61,092 nucleotides of DNA from assembly GCA_017441505.1 (NCBI GenBank), contig JAFRXL010000027.1:1-61092 (forward strand), in the 5' to 3' direction. The stretch comes from Ruminococcus sp. (GTDB lineage: Bacteria; Bacillota; Clostridia; Oscillospirales; Ruminococcaceae). A model generated the notes under the pieces. The model searched no databases, had not been told where the DNA came from, and worked only from the letters and a program-made list of their open reading frames with translations. Shown here in pieces: positions 37,350 to 44,157 of the stretch. The number at the start of each line of letters is the position of its first letter. The stretch's first letter is position 1. Both the position numbers and the translations under genes were made by a program.

Positions 37350-38261
37350 TCAATCGTAAAGTCCTGTACTGAAATAGCGGTCGCCACGGTCAGGGAATAC
37401 TGTTACAATATTTCCTTTTGCTCCGCTTTCTATGAGTTTAACTACCGCTGCCATAGCAGCTCCGGAAGACGAACCAGCAATTATTCCCTCTGATTTTGCA
37501 AGCAAACGAGCTGTATCGAACGCTTCATTATCATTTATTTTTATAACTCTGTCCACAAGGGACATATCCATAGTTTCAGCTATGAAATCATTTCCGATAC
37601 CCTCTATATTGTAGTCGCTGTGCTCACCTCCGCCCATTGTAGAACCTACCGGATCAGCGAGCACTCCCTTTGCATCCGGAACTCTCTCCTTGATGTAGCG
37701 AAGTATACCTGTGTAAGTTCCGCCGCTTCCTGCACCTGCAACAACGTAGTCTATCTTTCCGTCAAGGGATTCAAATATCTCACGACCTGTAGTCTCATAG
37801 TGAGCAAGCGGATTGCTCTGATTTTTGAACTGCTCAAGTGATATTGAATCCGGTATCTGAGCTTTAAGTTCTTCGGCTTTTGCAACAGCTCCGAGCATTC
37901 CCTTTTCACGGGGAGTGTTTATTACCTCAGCTCCGAGTGCTCTGAGCAATGCCTGCTTTTCAGCTGAAAACTTTGTAGGTACTACAAATATTATACGGTA
38001 TCCACGGTTAAGTGCGGCAAATGCAATTCCAAGACCGGTGTTGCCGGCTGTAGCTTCAACGATAGTACCTCCCTTTTTAAGAAGTCCCTTTTTCTCAGCA
38101 TCGTTAATCATGTAAAGACCAGTTCTGTCCTTAACGCTTCCGGAAGGATTGTAAAACTCCAGTTTTGCAAACACATTTACTCCGCTGTTCTGAACGATAT
38201 TTCCAAGTTTTACTAATGGAGTATTTCCTATAAGAGCCTGCATGGAATCAAAATAATTCAT
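37350..38261 (-). CDS. cysteine synthase / cystathionine beta-synthase (CysK/MccA type)
   Basis: 303-aa PLP enzyme of the OAS sulfhydrylase family. The PLP lysine is in PSGSVKDRTG, the phosphate loop is GSGGTYTG, and the substrate loop reads EATAGNTGLG. TAGNTG rather than TSGNTG is a feature of the MccA/CBS-like branch that takes homocysteine as well as sulfide. Its position 10 bp after a cystathionine lyase homologue and a methyltransferase resembles the Bacillus yrrT-mtnN-mccA-mccB unit for methionine-to-cysteine conversion. Under control of the Cys-codon leader at 40415-40516. Confidence 0.88.
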   Translation of the reverse strand: MNYFDSMQALIGNTPLVKLGNIVQNSGVNVFAKLEFYNPSGSVKDRTGLYMINDAEKKGLLKKGGTIVEATAGNTGLGIAFAALNRGYRIIFVVPTKFSAEKQALLRALGAEVINTPREKGMLGAVAKAEELKAQIPDSISLEQFKNQSNPLAHYETTGREIFESLDGKIDYVVAGAGSGGTYTGILRYIKERVPDAKGVLADPVGSTMGGGEHSDYNIEGIGNDFIAETMDMSLVDRVIKINDNEAFDTARLLAKSEGIIAGSSSGAAMAAVVKLIESGAKGNIVTVFPDRGDRYFSTGLYD

Positions 38262-38271
38262 AGTATTTACC

Positions 38272-39432
38272 TCACTTTATCTCTGCTTTTGCGATAGCCT
38301 GTTCAATGTCTGCAAGAATGTCCTCAATGCTTTCAATGCCGACTGAAAGACGGATAAGTCCGTCAGTGATGCCGACCTTCTTGCGGATGTCAGCAGGAAT
38401 TGAAGCGTGTGTCATTGTTGCTGGGTGGCATACGAGAGACTCAACTCCGCCAAGACTTTCAGCGAGTGAGACAAGCTCAAGGCTCTCAAAAAATACTCTT
38501 ATATCATAATTCTCATGAAGCTCGAATGAGATCATAGAACCGCCGTTTTTTGCCTGTCTGCGGTTTATAGCGTAACCCTGACTGCTTTCAAGTCCCGGAT
38601 AATATACGTTCTTTACTGCCTTGTGAGCTGAAAGGTACTCAGCTGCTTTTTGAGCATTATAAACGTGTCTGTCCATACGGACTGCAAGTGTTTTTATACC
38701 TCTTATAAGCAGGAATGAGTCGAATGGTGCGAGCACTCCGCCTGTTGAGTTCTGGATGAATGCTATCTGCTCCGCAAGCTCCTTTGTGCTGACTACCGCA
38801 AGTCCTGATACAACATCACTGTGACCGCCGAGATATTTTGTTGCACTGTGGACTACTATATCAGCTCCGAGTTCAAGCGGCTTCTGCAAGTATGGAGTCA
38901 TAAAAGTATTGTCCACGATAACAAGAAGTCCGTGCTTGTGAGATACTTCTGCAACTGCCTTTATATCGGTAACAGTCATAAGCGGATTTGCCGGACTTTC
39001 TATAATGACTGCCTTAACATCCTCTGTTATCTGACTTTCATAAACTTCAAGATCAGTTGTGTCTGCAATAGTGTAGTTGATAGCAAAATGGTCAAATACT
39101 TTATTGAGAAGTCTGAATGTACCGCCGTACACATTGCTTGAAATGAGTACTCTGTCGCCGCTGTGGAGCAAGCTGAGTACTGCTGTGAGTGCTGCCATTC
39201 CGGACGCAAATGCAAATCCTGCAACTCCGCCTTCAAGTTCAGCGATAAGTGCTTCAAGAGCTTCTCTTGTCGGATTTCCTGTACGTGAATACTCATATCC
39301 ACGCATTTTACCAAGTCCGTCCTGCTTGTAAGTGGAAGTCTGATAAATAGGAACATTAACTGCTCCTGTACGTTCATCGATGGAGATACCTCCGTGTATA
39401 AGTGCTGTTTCAGTGTTTGTAAATTTACTCAT
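38272..39432 (-). CDS. cystathionine gamma-lyase/synthase family PLP enzyme (MetB/MccB)
   Basis: 386 aa. The Cys/Met-metabolism PLP motif is DIVVHSATKYLGGHSDVVSG with Lys at about 198; GYEYSRTGNPTREALE and NAQKAAEYLS are further family sequences. It may cleave cystathionine to cysteine or make cystathionine from O-acyl-homoserine. The MccA-like neighbour favours gamma-lyase. 10-11 bp gaps on both sides. Confidence 0.9.
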   Translation of the reverse strand: MSKFTNTETALIHGGISIDERTGAVNVPIYQTSTYKQDGLGKMRGYEYSRTGNPTREALEALIAELEGGVAGFAFASGMAALTAVLSLLHSGDRVLISSNVYGGTFRLLNKVFDHFAINYTIADTTDLEVYESQITEDVKAVIIESPANPLMTVTDIKAVAEVSHKHGLLVIVDNTFMTPYLQKPLELGADIVVHSATKYLGGHSDVVSGLAVVSTKELAEQIAFIQNSTGGVLAPFDSFLLIRGIKTLAVRMDRHVYNAQKAAEYLSAHKAVKNVYYPGLESSQGYAINRRQAKNGGSMISFELHENYDIRVFFESLELVSLAESLGGVESLVCHPATMTHASIPADIRKKVGITDGLIRLSVGIESIEDILADIEQAIAKAEIK

Positions 39433-39443
39433 AATAATTCTCC

Positions 39444-40340
39444 TTATTCATAATCATAGCCTGCGGTATAAGTTGCCGAGATCAGGCTCACATTTTCAAA
39501 AGCTTTCATGCCGTCCTGTCTGCCGCTGAAATATTCAGTCTGCACCTTTTCAGGCGGCATATACGTATCTATCTGGAATCCAAGCGAATAGAGTGCCCGT
39601 GAAACTTCATTGTAATCAAATCCGCCTCGCATTACTTCACCGAGAGATTCCGTTATCTCGGCAAGTTTCTGGACCCTTCTTGGAAAATCACCGCTCTTTA
39701 TCGGATAATCAAAAACTACCGCACTTCCAAGTGAAGAAAGTTCCATCATTTGGCGTAGTGTGTCAGTAAACACGTCAAGAGTGAGGTAATAGGAAACTCC
39801 GAGTATACTGAAAAAAGTTTTTTTGCTTGGATCAAAACCTGCTGATATAAGCTTATCACACATTCGCTCACGTTCAAAATCGACTGGGACGAAGTGTATG
39901 TTTTTAGGGATATTCCAGCCAAGCTCGTCAATTCTTTCAAGCTTGTAACGCTGTGTATCAGGATGATCTATCTCAAATACTGTGATATTCTCATTTTCGT
40001 TGCGGAACGAAAAAGTATCCGAACCCGCACCGCATATCACATATTGTATATCACCATACTCCGCAGCAAATTTACGAAGTCTTACCTCATTGAAATGAAT
40101 TCTTGAAAGAGGTATCGAAGCAAAATACTCGTTTATTATCTGCTCTGTATCCTCTTTTGAAAATCTATATATTCCGTCAAAACCGCTGCTTATCAGGTCG
40201 TAGATACTGTCATATTCTTCCTTACCCATGAAATCATAAGCAAGGTAATCATCATAAATTTTCTGACGTGCCTTGTTAGAGTGCCATGCTCTTACAAAAG
40301 CACAGATCTTAGCGGTGACGCTTTCTCTCTCATCTACCAT
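39444..40340 (-). CDS. class I SAM methyltransferase, leucine-carboxyl-methyltransferase-like
   Basis: 298 aa. The SAM-binding core reads YVICGAGSDTFSFR at about 113, then ITVFEIDHPDTQRYK. This order and spacing fit the LCMT/TIGR00027 group. The substrate is unknown. First structural gene of the cysteine operon, preceded by CCGGAGG. Between promoter and ATG lies the Cys leader peptide and its terminator. Bacillus has an unrelated-substrate methyltransferase (YrrT) at the same operon place, so a role in SAM-to-homocysteine flow is reasonable but unproved. Confidence 0.8.
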   Translation of the reverse strand: MVDERESVTAKICAFVRAWHSNKARQKIYDDYLAYDFMGKEEYDSIYDLISSGFDGIYRFSKEDTEQIINEYFASIPLSRIHFNEVRLRKFAAEYGDIQYVICGAGSDTFSFRNENENITVFEIDHPDTQRYKLERIDELGWNIPKNIHFVPVDFERERMCDKLISAGFDPSKKTFFSILGVSYYLTLDVFTDTLRQMMELSSLGSAVVFDYPIKSGDFPRRVQKLAEITESLGEVMRGGFDYNEVSRALYSLGFQIDTYMPPEKVQTEYFSGRQDGMKAFENVSLISATYTAGYDYE

Positions 40341-40352
40341 AAATACCTCCGG

Positions 40353-40387
40353 AAAAATAAAAATGCGGAATGCTCAACACATTCCGC
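40353..40387 (-). terminator. attenuator terminator before the cysteine operon
   Basis: On the minus strand GCGGAATG and CATTCCGC (40365-40372 with 40380-40387) pair over seven bases, followed by ATTTTTATTTTT. It stands after the leader peptide and only 13 bases before the methyltransferase ATG, so it must be passed for the operon to be expressed. Confidence 0.8.
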
Positions 40388-40414
40388 TCTCAGCTAAACA
40401 AACTGTTCCCATAC

Positions 40415-40516
40415 TCATTGACATCGATAAAAAGTGCAGTACTGTTGGGCATGGATATGCGAAATATGTTTATATTCTTTCATATTCATACAACAACATA
40501 TCATGTACTTGAACAT
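40415..40516 (-). CDS. Cys-codon leader peptide of the cysteine operon
   Basis: A 33-codon ORF starting MFKYMICCCMNMKEYK, with three consecutive Cys codons at 7-9 and two more (C27, C32). AAAAAAGGAG lies nine bases before the ATG; a sigma-A promoter lies 50 bases further upstream. A terminator follows 28 bases after its stop codon. Consecutive codons for the end product, placed between promoter and terminator, are the hallmark of ribosome-mediated attenuation. I could not define the antiterminator by eye. Too short for standard gene callers. Confidence 0.72.
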   Translation of the reverse strand: MFKYMICCCMNMKEYKHISHIHAQQYCTFYRCQ

Positions 40517-40569
40517 CTTTAGCACTCCTTTTTTATCGTTTTCATAGTATTCCTATTGGAACAATATGA

Positions 40570-40598
40570 ATTATATCATACTATTCATACTTTGTCAA
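40570..40598 (-). promoter_or_regulatory. promoter of the cysteine operon
   Basis: TTGACA (40593-40598) and TATAAT (40570-40575), minus strand, spacer 17 bp. It lacks the GTCCAAT element of the other sulfur-block promoters. Confidence 0.75.
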
Positions 40599-40636
40599 TA
40601 GGTATACTAAATATTTAGCGTTAACTATATTTTTAT

Positions 40637-40653
40637 CCTATAATCAATATAGG
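40637..40653. promoter_or_regulatory. inverted repeat, LysR-type box
   Basis: CCTATA-ATCAA-TATAGG, about 40 bp upstream of the -35 of the cysteine operon. Spacing and symmetry fit a LysR binding box; the arms match the TATAGG/CCTATA arms at 37333-37349. Confidence 0.45.
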
Positions 40654-40681
40654 TATTTGTGATAATTGACAGTAAAACTTG

Positions 40682-41602
40682 TTATCTCTTCCACCTGAGA
40701 AGACTGCTTTGAAGTTTATTGAACAAGAAAGTTACTCCTATAACTACGGAACCTATAACAAGAAGTCCAGTTATGGTACGTGTATAGTCGCCGAAATCGG
40801 AATAATACTTCACATAATATCCCATTCCGTCCTTTGCGGCAATCATCTCTGCTGATGTAAGAAGTATAAACGAAACGCTGAGTCCCTGATTGCAGCCGAG
40901 GAATATCTGATGCAAAGAAGCTGGAAGTATAACTCTGAAAAGCATCTCAGGCTTACCTACGTTAAGTACCTTTGCGGAGTCGATTATTTTCTTGTCAACC
41001 CCAAGAACACCGCTCATAGTACCGGCAAATACAGGCCAGAATGTTGCGAGGAATATAACAAAAACTGATACAGACTTGAAAGTCGGTAAAAGTGCGATAC
41101 CGTATGGGATGTACACTATCGGAGGTATCGAGCTGAAAAACTTTGTGATGTATGTTGCGGCACTTCCTATCCTTGCACTCCAGCCGATGAAAAGTCCAAG
41201 CGGTACAGCAATTGCTGTTGCAAGTAAAAAGCCCTTGATTATTGTAAGGAGCGAACTTTTGACATTCGTCCAAATTTTATCTCTGTCCTCCACAAACTGA
41301 TGAACTATTTTGCCCGGTGCAGGGAAAAGTTGAGGATTAAGATAATTATACTTCGCTGTTACAAGCGACCAGACTGCCAGAAACACAAATAGGAATCCGA
41401 CAATATCAACGAGAAGTGCAAGTGATCCCTCTTTTTTGACCAATGCCGACCCAATGAGAACTACTATTTCTGCTCCTACAGCAAATTTGATCAAAAGTGA
41501 TGTATATACAGGGTATGCAGCCTTATCCGGAAGTAACTGTATAAACAAAAATGCTATAAAAAGAATATGTACTATACGAAGATACCTCTTTTTAATCGTC
41601 AT
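40682..41602 (-). CDS. ABC importer permease, SsuC/TauC type
   Basis: 306 aa with about seven membrane helices and the BPD_transp_1 core. The cytoplasmic EAA-like loop is DSAKVLNVGKPEMLFRVILPASLHQIFLG. Family members import sulfonates, taurine, nitrate or related anions. An extra N-terminal pair of helices (residues 10-85) precedes the usual core. Overlaps the ATPase gene by ATGA. Sulfur context favours an organosulfonate. Confidence 0.88.
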   Translation of the reverse strand: MTIKKRYLRIVHILFIAFLFIQLLPDKAAYPVYTSLLIKFAVGAEIVVLIGSALVKKEGSLALLVDIVGFLFVFLAVWSLVTAKYNYLNPQLFPAPGKIVHQFVEDRDKIWTNVKSSLLTIIKGFLLATAIAVPLGLFIGWSARIGSAATYITKFFSSIPPIVYIPYGIALLPTFKSVSVFVIFLATFWPVFAGTMSGVLGVDKKIIDSAKVLNVGKPEMLFRVILPASLHQIFLGCNQGLSVSFILLTSAEMIAAKDGMGYYVKYYSDFGDYTRTITGLLVIGSVVIGVTFLFNKLQSSLLRWKR

Positions 41603-42420
41603 AATACCACCTCATCTCCACCGATACGCTCGGCAATATCGTTGTAGAGAAGTGAGAGGAGCCTGTTGCGGAATTTTGCGTATTCATCAGTTTTTACCAG
41701 TTCTGCACGGCTGCGTGGACGCTCGAAAGGTACATTTACGATCTCATTTACTGTTCCCGGATGAGCAGTCAATACGACTATTTTATCTGAAAGAAGTATT
41801 GCCTCATCAATATCGTGAGTTACAAATACAACTGTCTTACGCTCCTCTACGCCGTCGCCCTCCCAGAGGTTAAGAAGAAGCTCCTGCAATAATACACGGT
41901 TCTTAGCATCGATAGCACTGAAAGGCTCATCCATGAGAAGTATCTCTGTATTCATTGCCAAAGCTCTTGCGATAGCTGCACGCTGCTGCATACCGCCTGA
42001 AAGCTGTGAAGGATATTTGCTGCCAAAGCCTTTCAGTCCGACTTTAGTGAGGAATTCCTCTGCTATCTTTCCACGCTCACTTCGTTTTACATCGTGACGT
42101 GACTGCTTGATACCGAATTCTATATTCTTCTTTGTAGTCATCCACGGGAACAGTGAGTAGTGCTGGAACACTACTCCCCTTTCTGTGCCTGTTCCGTGAA
42201 GTTCTTTACCGTCTATCTGTACAGTGCCGCCTGCCGGAGCATACAGTCCCTCAAGCACGCTGAGAAGAGTAGACTTTCCGCATCCGCTCGCACCTATCAC
42301 ACTTACAAATTCACCCTTGCCAACTCCAAAAGAAACGTTATGCAAAGCGTTAAAGCTCTTTTTATTTTCTATGTAGTTGACTGTAAGGTCCTTTATCTCA
42401 ATTTTATTCGTAGTCATCAA
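41599..42420 (-). CDS. ABC importer ATPase, SsuB/TauB type
   Basis: 273 aa. Walker A GASGCGKST, signature LSGGMQQRAAIARAL, Walker B ILLMDEPFSAIDA, and the switch His in FVTHDIDEA. Overlaps both neighbouring genes (16 bp with the binding protein gene). Pairs with the permease and lipoprotein to form the complete importer. Confidence 0.93.
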   Translation of the reverse strand: MMTTNKIEIKDLTVNYIENKKSFNALHNVSFGVGKGEFVSVIGASGCGKSTLLSVLEGLYAPAGGTVQIDGKELHGTGTERGVVFQHYSLFPWMTTKKNIEFGIKQSRHDVKRSERGKIAEEFLTKVGLKGFGSKYPSQLSGGMQQRAAIARALAMNTEILLMDEPFSAIDAKNRVLLQELLLNLWEGDGVEERKTVVFVTHDIDEAILLSDKIVVLTAHPGTVNEIVNVPFERPRSRAELVKTDEYAKFRNRLLSLLYNDIAERIGGDEVVL

Positions 42421-43573
42421 AATGCTCCTTTAAAGATTTGTATATCTCGTCATCCGGGTTTTCCTTTAATATGCTTTCGAGAGCCTGCTTGTATATATCA
42501 GTATTGTAATACGGCTCTATATCGTAATCTTCTGTGTATCCAAGCTCTATTATAGTATCTTTAAGTGTAAGAGTACCCTTCTTGTCAGGGTCAGGACTTG
42601 ATACGCTGTATCCGCCGTAAACCTCAGTATCTATGAAGTCTTCTTCAATATCTATATACTTCTTTACATCATCAACTGTTCCCTCGTGGTCAGTCTGAGT
42701 AAAGTGATAAGCCTTGATGAATGCACGTTCAAGTGCTTTATAAGTATTAGGAGAATCACTCAGTGAAGATGTCTTTGCGACCTGACGGCAGCACGGCTGG
42801 TTTTCGAGTGCTTTTTCATGTGCACAGTAGTAAACTACTTTGTAGCCCTGAGACTTTGCAAGTGATGCATATGGTGAGTAAACTGAAGCAGCGTCTATTG
42901 ACTGGTTGAGCAGTGCAGCATATGCATCCTTCTGGCTGTCGAAGTAAACTATATTAACTTCGTCATCGCCTTCTCCGATCTCAATGCCTGCGTTTTTAAG
43001 AAGTATTTGCAGCTCAGCATCCTGAACACTGTTCTTTACTGATGCAACATTTCTGCCTTTGAGTATCTCAACGCCAAGTTCGTCCTCGTCAGCATACTCA
43101 GACTTGATAACATAACCGTGACCATTTGTCATTGCTCCGCCAAAGATCGAAACATCATGTCCCTGACTCTGGAAAGTAAGTGTTGGAACTGAACCAATGA
43201 AAGCAACATCAAGCTTATCAGATTCAAGTCCGTTAACAAGCTCTGCTGCACTTGAGAACTGTGTAAGCGAAACATCAAGTCCCTCTTCTTCAAAGTAGCC
43301 TTCCTCCTCAGCAACAAAAGCAAGAAGATGAGCTGTTGAATTGAGATAACCAATGTTTATATCACTTTTTTCAAGTGAGCCGCCCTCATCCTCACAGCAG
43401 TCACTTGAACCGTCTCCGCAGCAATCCGGAACATCTGAACCGTTTTTATCTTCACAGCAGTCTGAGCTGCTTGAAGCTTTTTTAGAAGACGAAGAACTGT
43501 TATTTAATCCTGCACATCCTGTAAGTAATGAAAGAGATGCGAGTATAGAAATTATCTTTGCTGTTTTATTCAT
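42404..43573 (-). CDS. substrate-binding lipoprotein, SsuA/TauA type, with a Cys-pair linker
   Basis: About 389 aa. A lipoprotein signal ends in LSLLTGC (lipid-anchored Cys near 20). Then comes a Ser-rich linker with three Cys-Cys pairs in similar acidic settings (DCCEDKNG, DCCGDG, DCCEDEGG). The NMT1/SsuA-type periplasmic-binding fold starts at about 72 (DINIGYLNSTAHLLAFVAEEEGYF). A further CC occurs in ENQPCCRQVA. The Cys pairs are unusual for this family and add cysteine demand to a protein made when sulfur is scarce. They might bind metal or act as an additional stall site. Start at 43573 (AAGGTGA six bases upstream). Confidence 0.85.
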   Translation of the reverse strand: MNKTAKIISILASLSLLTGCAGLNNSSSSSKKASSSSDCCEDKNGSDVPDCCGDGSSDCCEDEGGSLEKSDINIGYLNSTAHLLAFVAEEEGYFEEEGLDVSLTQFSSAAELVNGLESDKLDVAFIGSVPTLTFQSQGHDVSIFGGAMTNGHGYVIKSEYADEDELGVEILKGRNVASVKNSVQDAELQILLKNAGIEIGEGDDEVNIVYFDSQKDAYAALLNQSIDAASVYSPYASLAKSQGYKVVYYCAHEKALENQPCCRQVAKTSSLSDSPNTYKALERAFIKAYHFTQTDHEGTVDDVKKYIDIEEDFIDTEVYGGYSVSSPDPDKKGTLTLKDTIIELGYTEDYDIEPYYNTDIYKQALESILKENPDDEIYKSLKEHFDDYE

Positions 43574-43630
43574 ATTAATCACCTTTTATACCTTTAATCA
43601 AAATTATTTTTCTTTTTTTCTTTAATCAAC

Positions 43631-43656
43631 CGAATGCATCAGCAACATCGCATTCG
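43631..43656 (-). promoter_or_regulatory. hairpin enclosing the Cys codons of the importer leader
   Basis: CGAATGC and GCATTCG form a 7-bp stem. The 12-base loop contains exactly the UGU, UGC and UGA codons that end the leader ORF. No U-run follows, so it is not a terminator. A ribosome waiting at the Cys codons would melt the stem. Confidence 0.55.
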
Positions 43657-43689
43657 CTCCGAATTGGTGATATATCTGTAATTATTCAT
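43639..43689 (-). CDS. Cys-Cys leader peptide of the sulfonate importer
   Basis: A 16-codon ORF reading MNNYRYITNSERMRCC, then stop. GGGAGTG lies eight bases before the ATG and the promoter of the importer just upstream (43724-43753). The two Cys codons are the last sense codons and lie in the loop of a stable hairpin. 65 bases of A-rich RNA separate it from ssuA. It resembles Cys-ended upstream ORFs known in actinobacteria, but the sequence is not one I can match. Confidence 0.62.
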   Translation of the reverse strand: MNNYRYITNSERMRCC

Positions 43690-43723
43690 TTTTGAATCAC
43701 TCCCTGTTTTTCTCGATGAATTA

Positions 43724-43772
43724 ATCATACCATACCTATAGGCATTTGTCCAATACGAAAGGCTGATTATGA
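43724..43772 (-). promoter_or_regulatory. importer promoter with GTCCAAT operator (site C)
   Basis: TTGGAC (43748-43753) and TATGAT (43724-43729), spacer 18 bp. Plus-strand GTCCAATACGAAAGG is followed by ATTATGA and CAATAGG. The palindrome CCTATAGG sits in the promoter spacer. Confidence 0.7.
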
Positions 43773-43830
43773 CCAATAGGATTTTTTTATAACCTAACGG
43801 TAACTATAAATCACTTTTGATATGTATATT

Positions 43831-43990
43831 ATTGCTCCTCCAACTAAACCTTGCCAACCAATACTCGTCATAAAGAAAATTTCTCAGCGTCAGAAAAACT
43901 TGAAATGCGTAAGCATTCCTGCGTTTTCCTTCCTTGATAAATTTCCTTTCTGACTTTGCCTTTTTGGCAAAGTTTAATTGGGGGAGCAAT
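43831..43990. mobile_element. MITE-like element with 25-bp imperfect terminal inverted repeats
   Basis: The left end starts ATTGCTCCTCCAACTAAACC and continues to 43855. The right end (43966-43990) is its inverse with three differences. Inside are a perfect CTTTGCC/GGCAAAG hairpin (43954-43972) and a GAATGC-type fold-back around 43905. Length 160 bp, no transposase. Differences in the repeat are mostly wobble-compatible, so the transcript can still fold. No clear target duplication seen. Confidence 0.55.
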
Positions 43991-44062
43991 ATCAGGCTGG
44001 CAAAGCTCTCTTTTCACAGTACATTAAAATATTTTTATTTTAACTTAATTTTTTTGTCCGCT

Positions 44063-44090
44063 TTGAGTTCTTTGCTCCGAGTGTTATAAT
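44063..44090 (+). promoter_or_regulatory. promoter of the secreted HExxH protein gene
   Basis: TTGAGT (44063-44068) and TATAAT (44085-44090), spacer 16 bp. AGGAGG lies before the ATG at 44158. Confidence 0.55.
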
Positions 44091-44157
44091 TGTAAGGATA
44101 AAATCACTTATACTTGCAAAAAAATCTTTATACTTTTATAAATTTAGGAGGAAAAAA

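Noticed and set aside
40353-40563. Cys T-box as explanation of the cysteine operon leader
   Set aside because: No GGGTGGNACCRCG-like sequence precedes the terminator, unlike the clear T-box before alaS.
43804-43989. 61-codon minus-strand ORF rich in Lys/Arg
   Set aside because: It coincides with the inverted-repeat element, has no ribosome binding site and reads through both repeats; treated as chance coding within the repeat.
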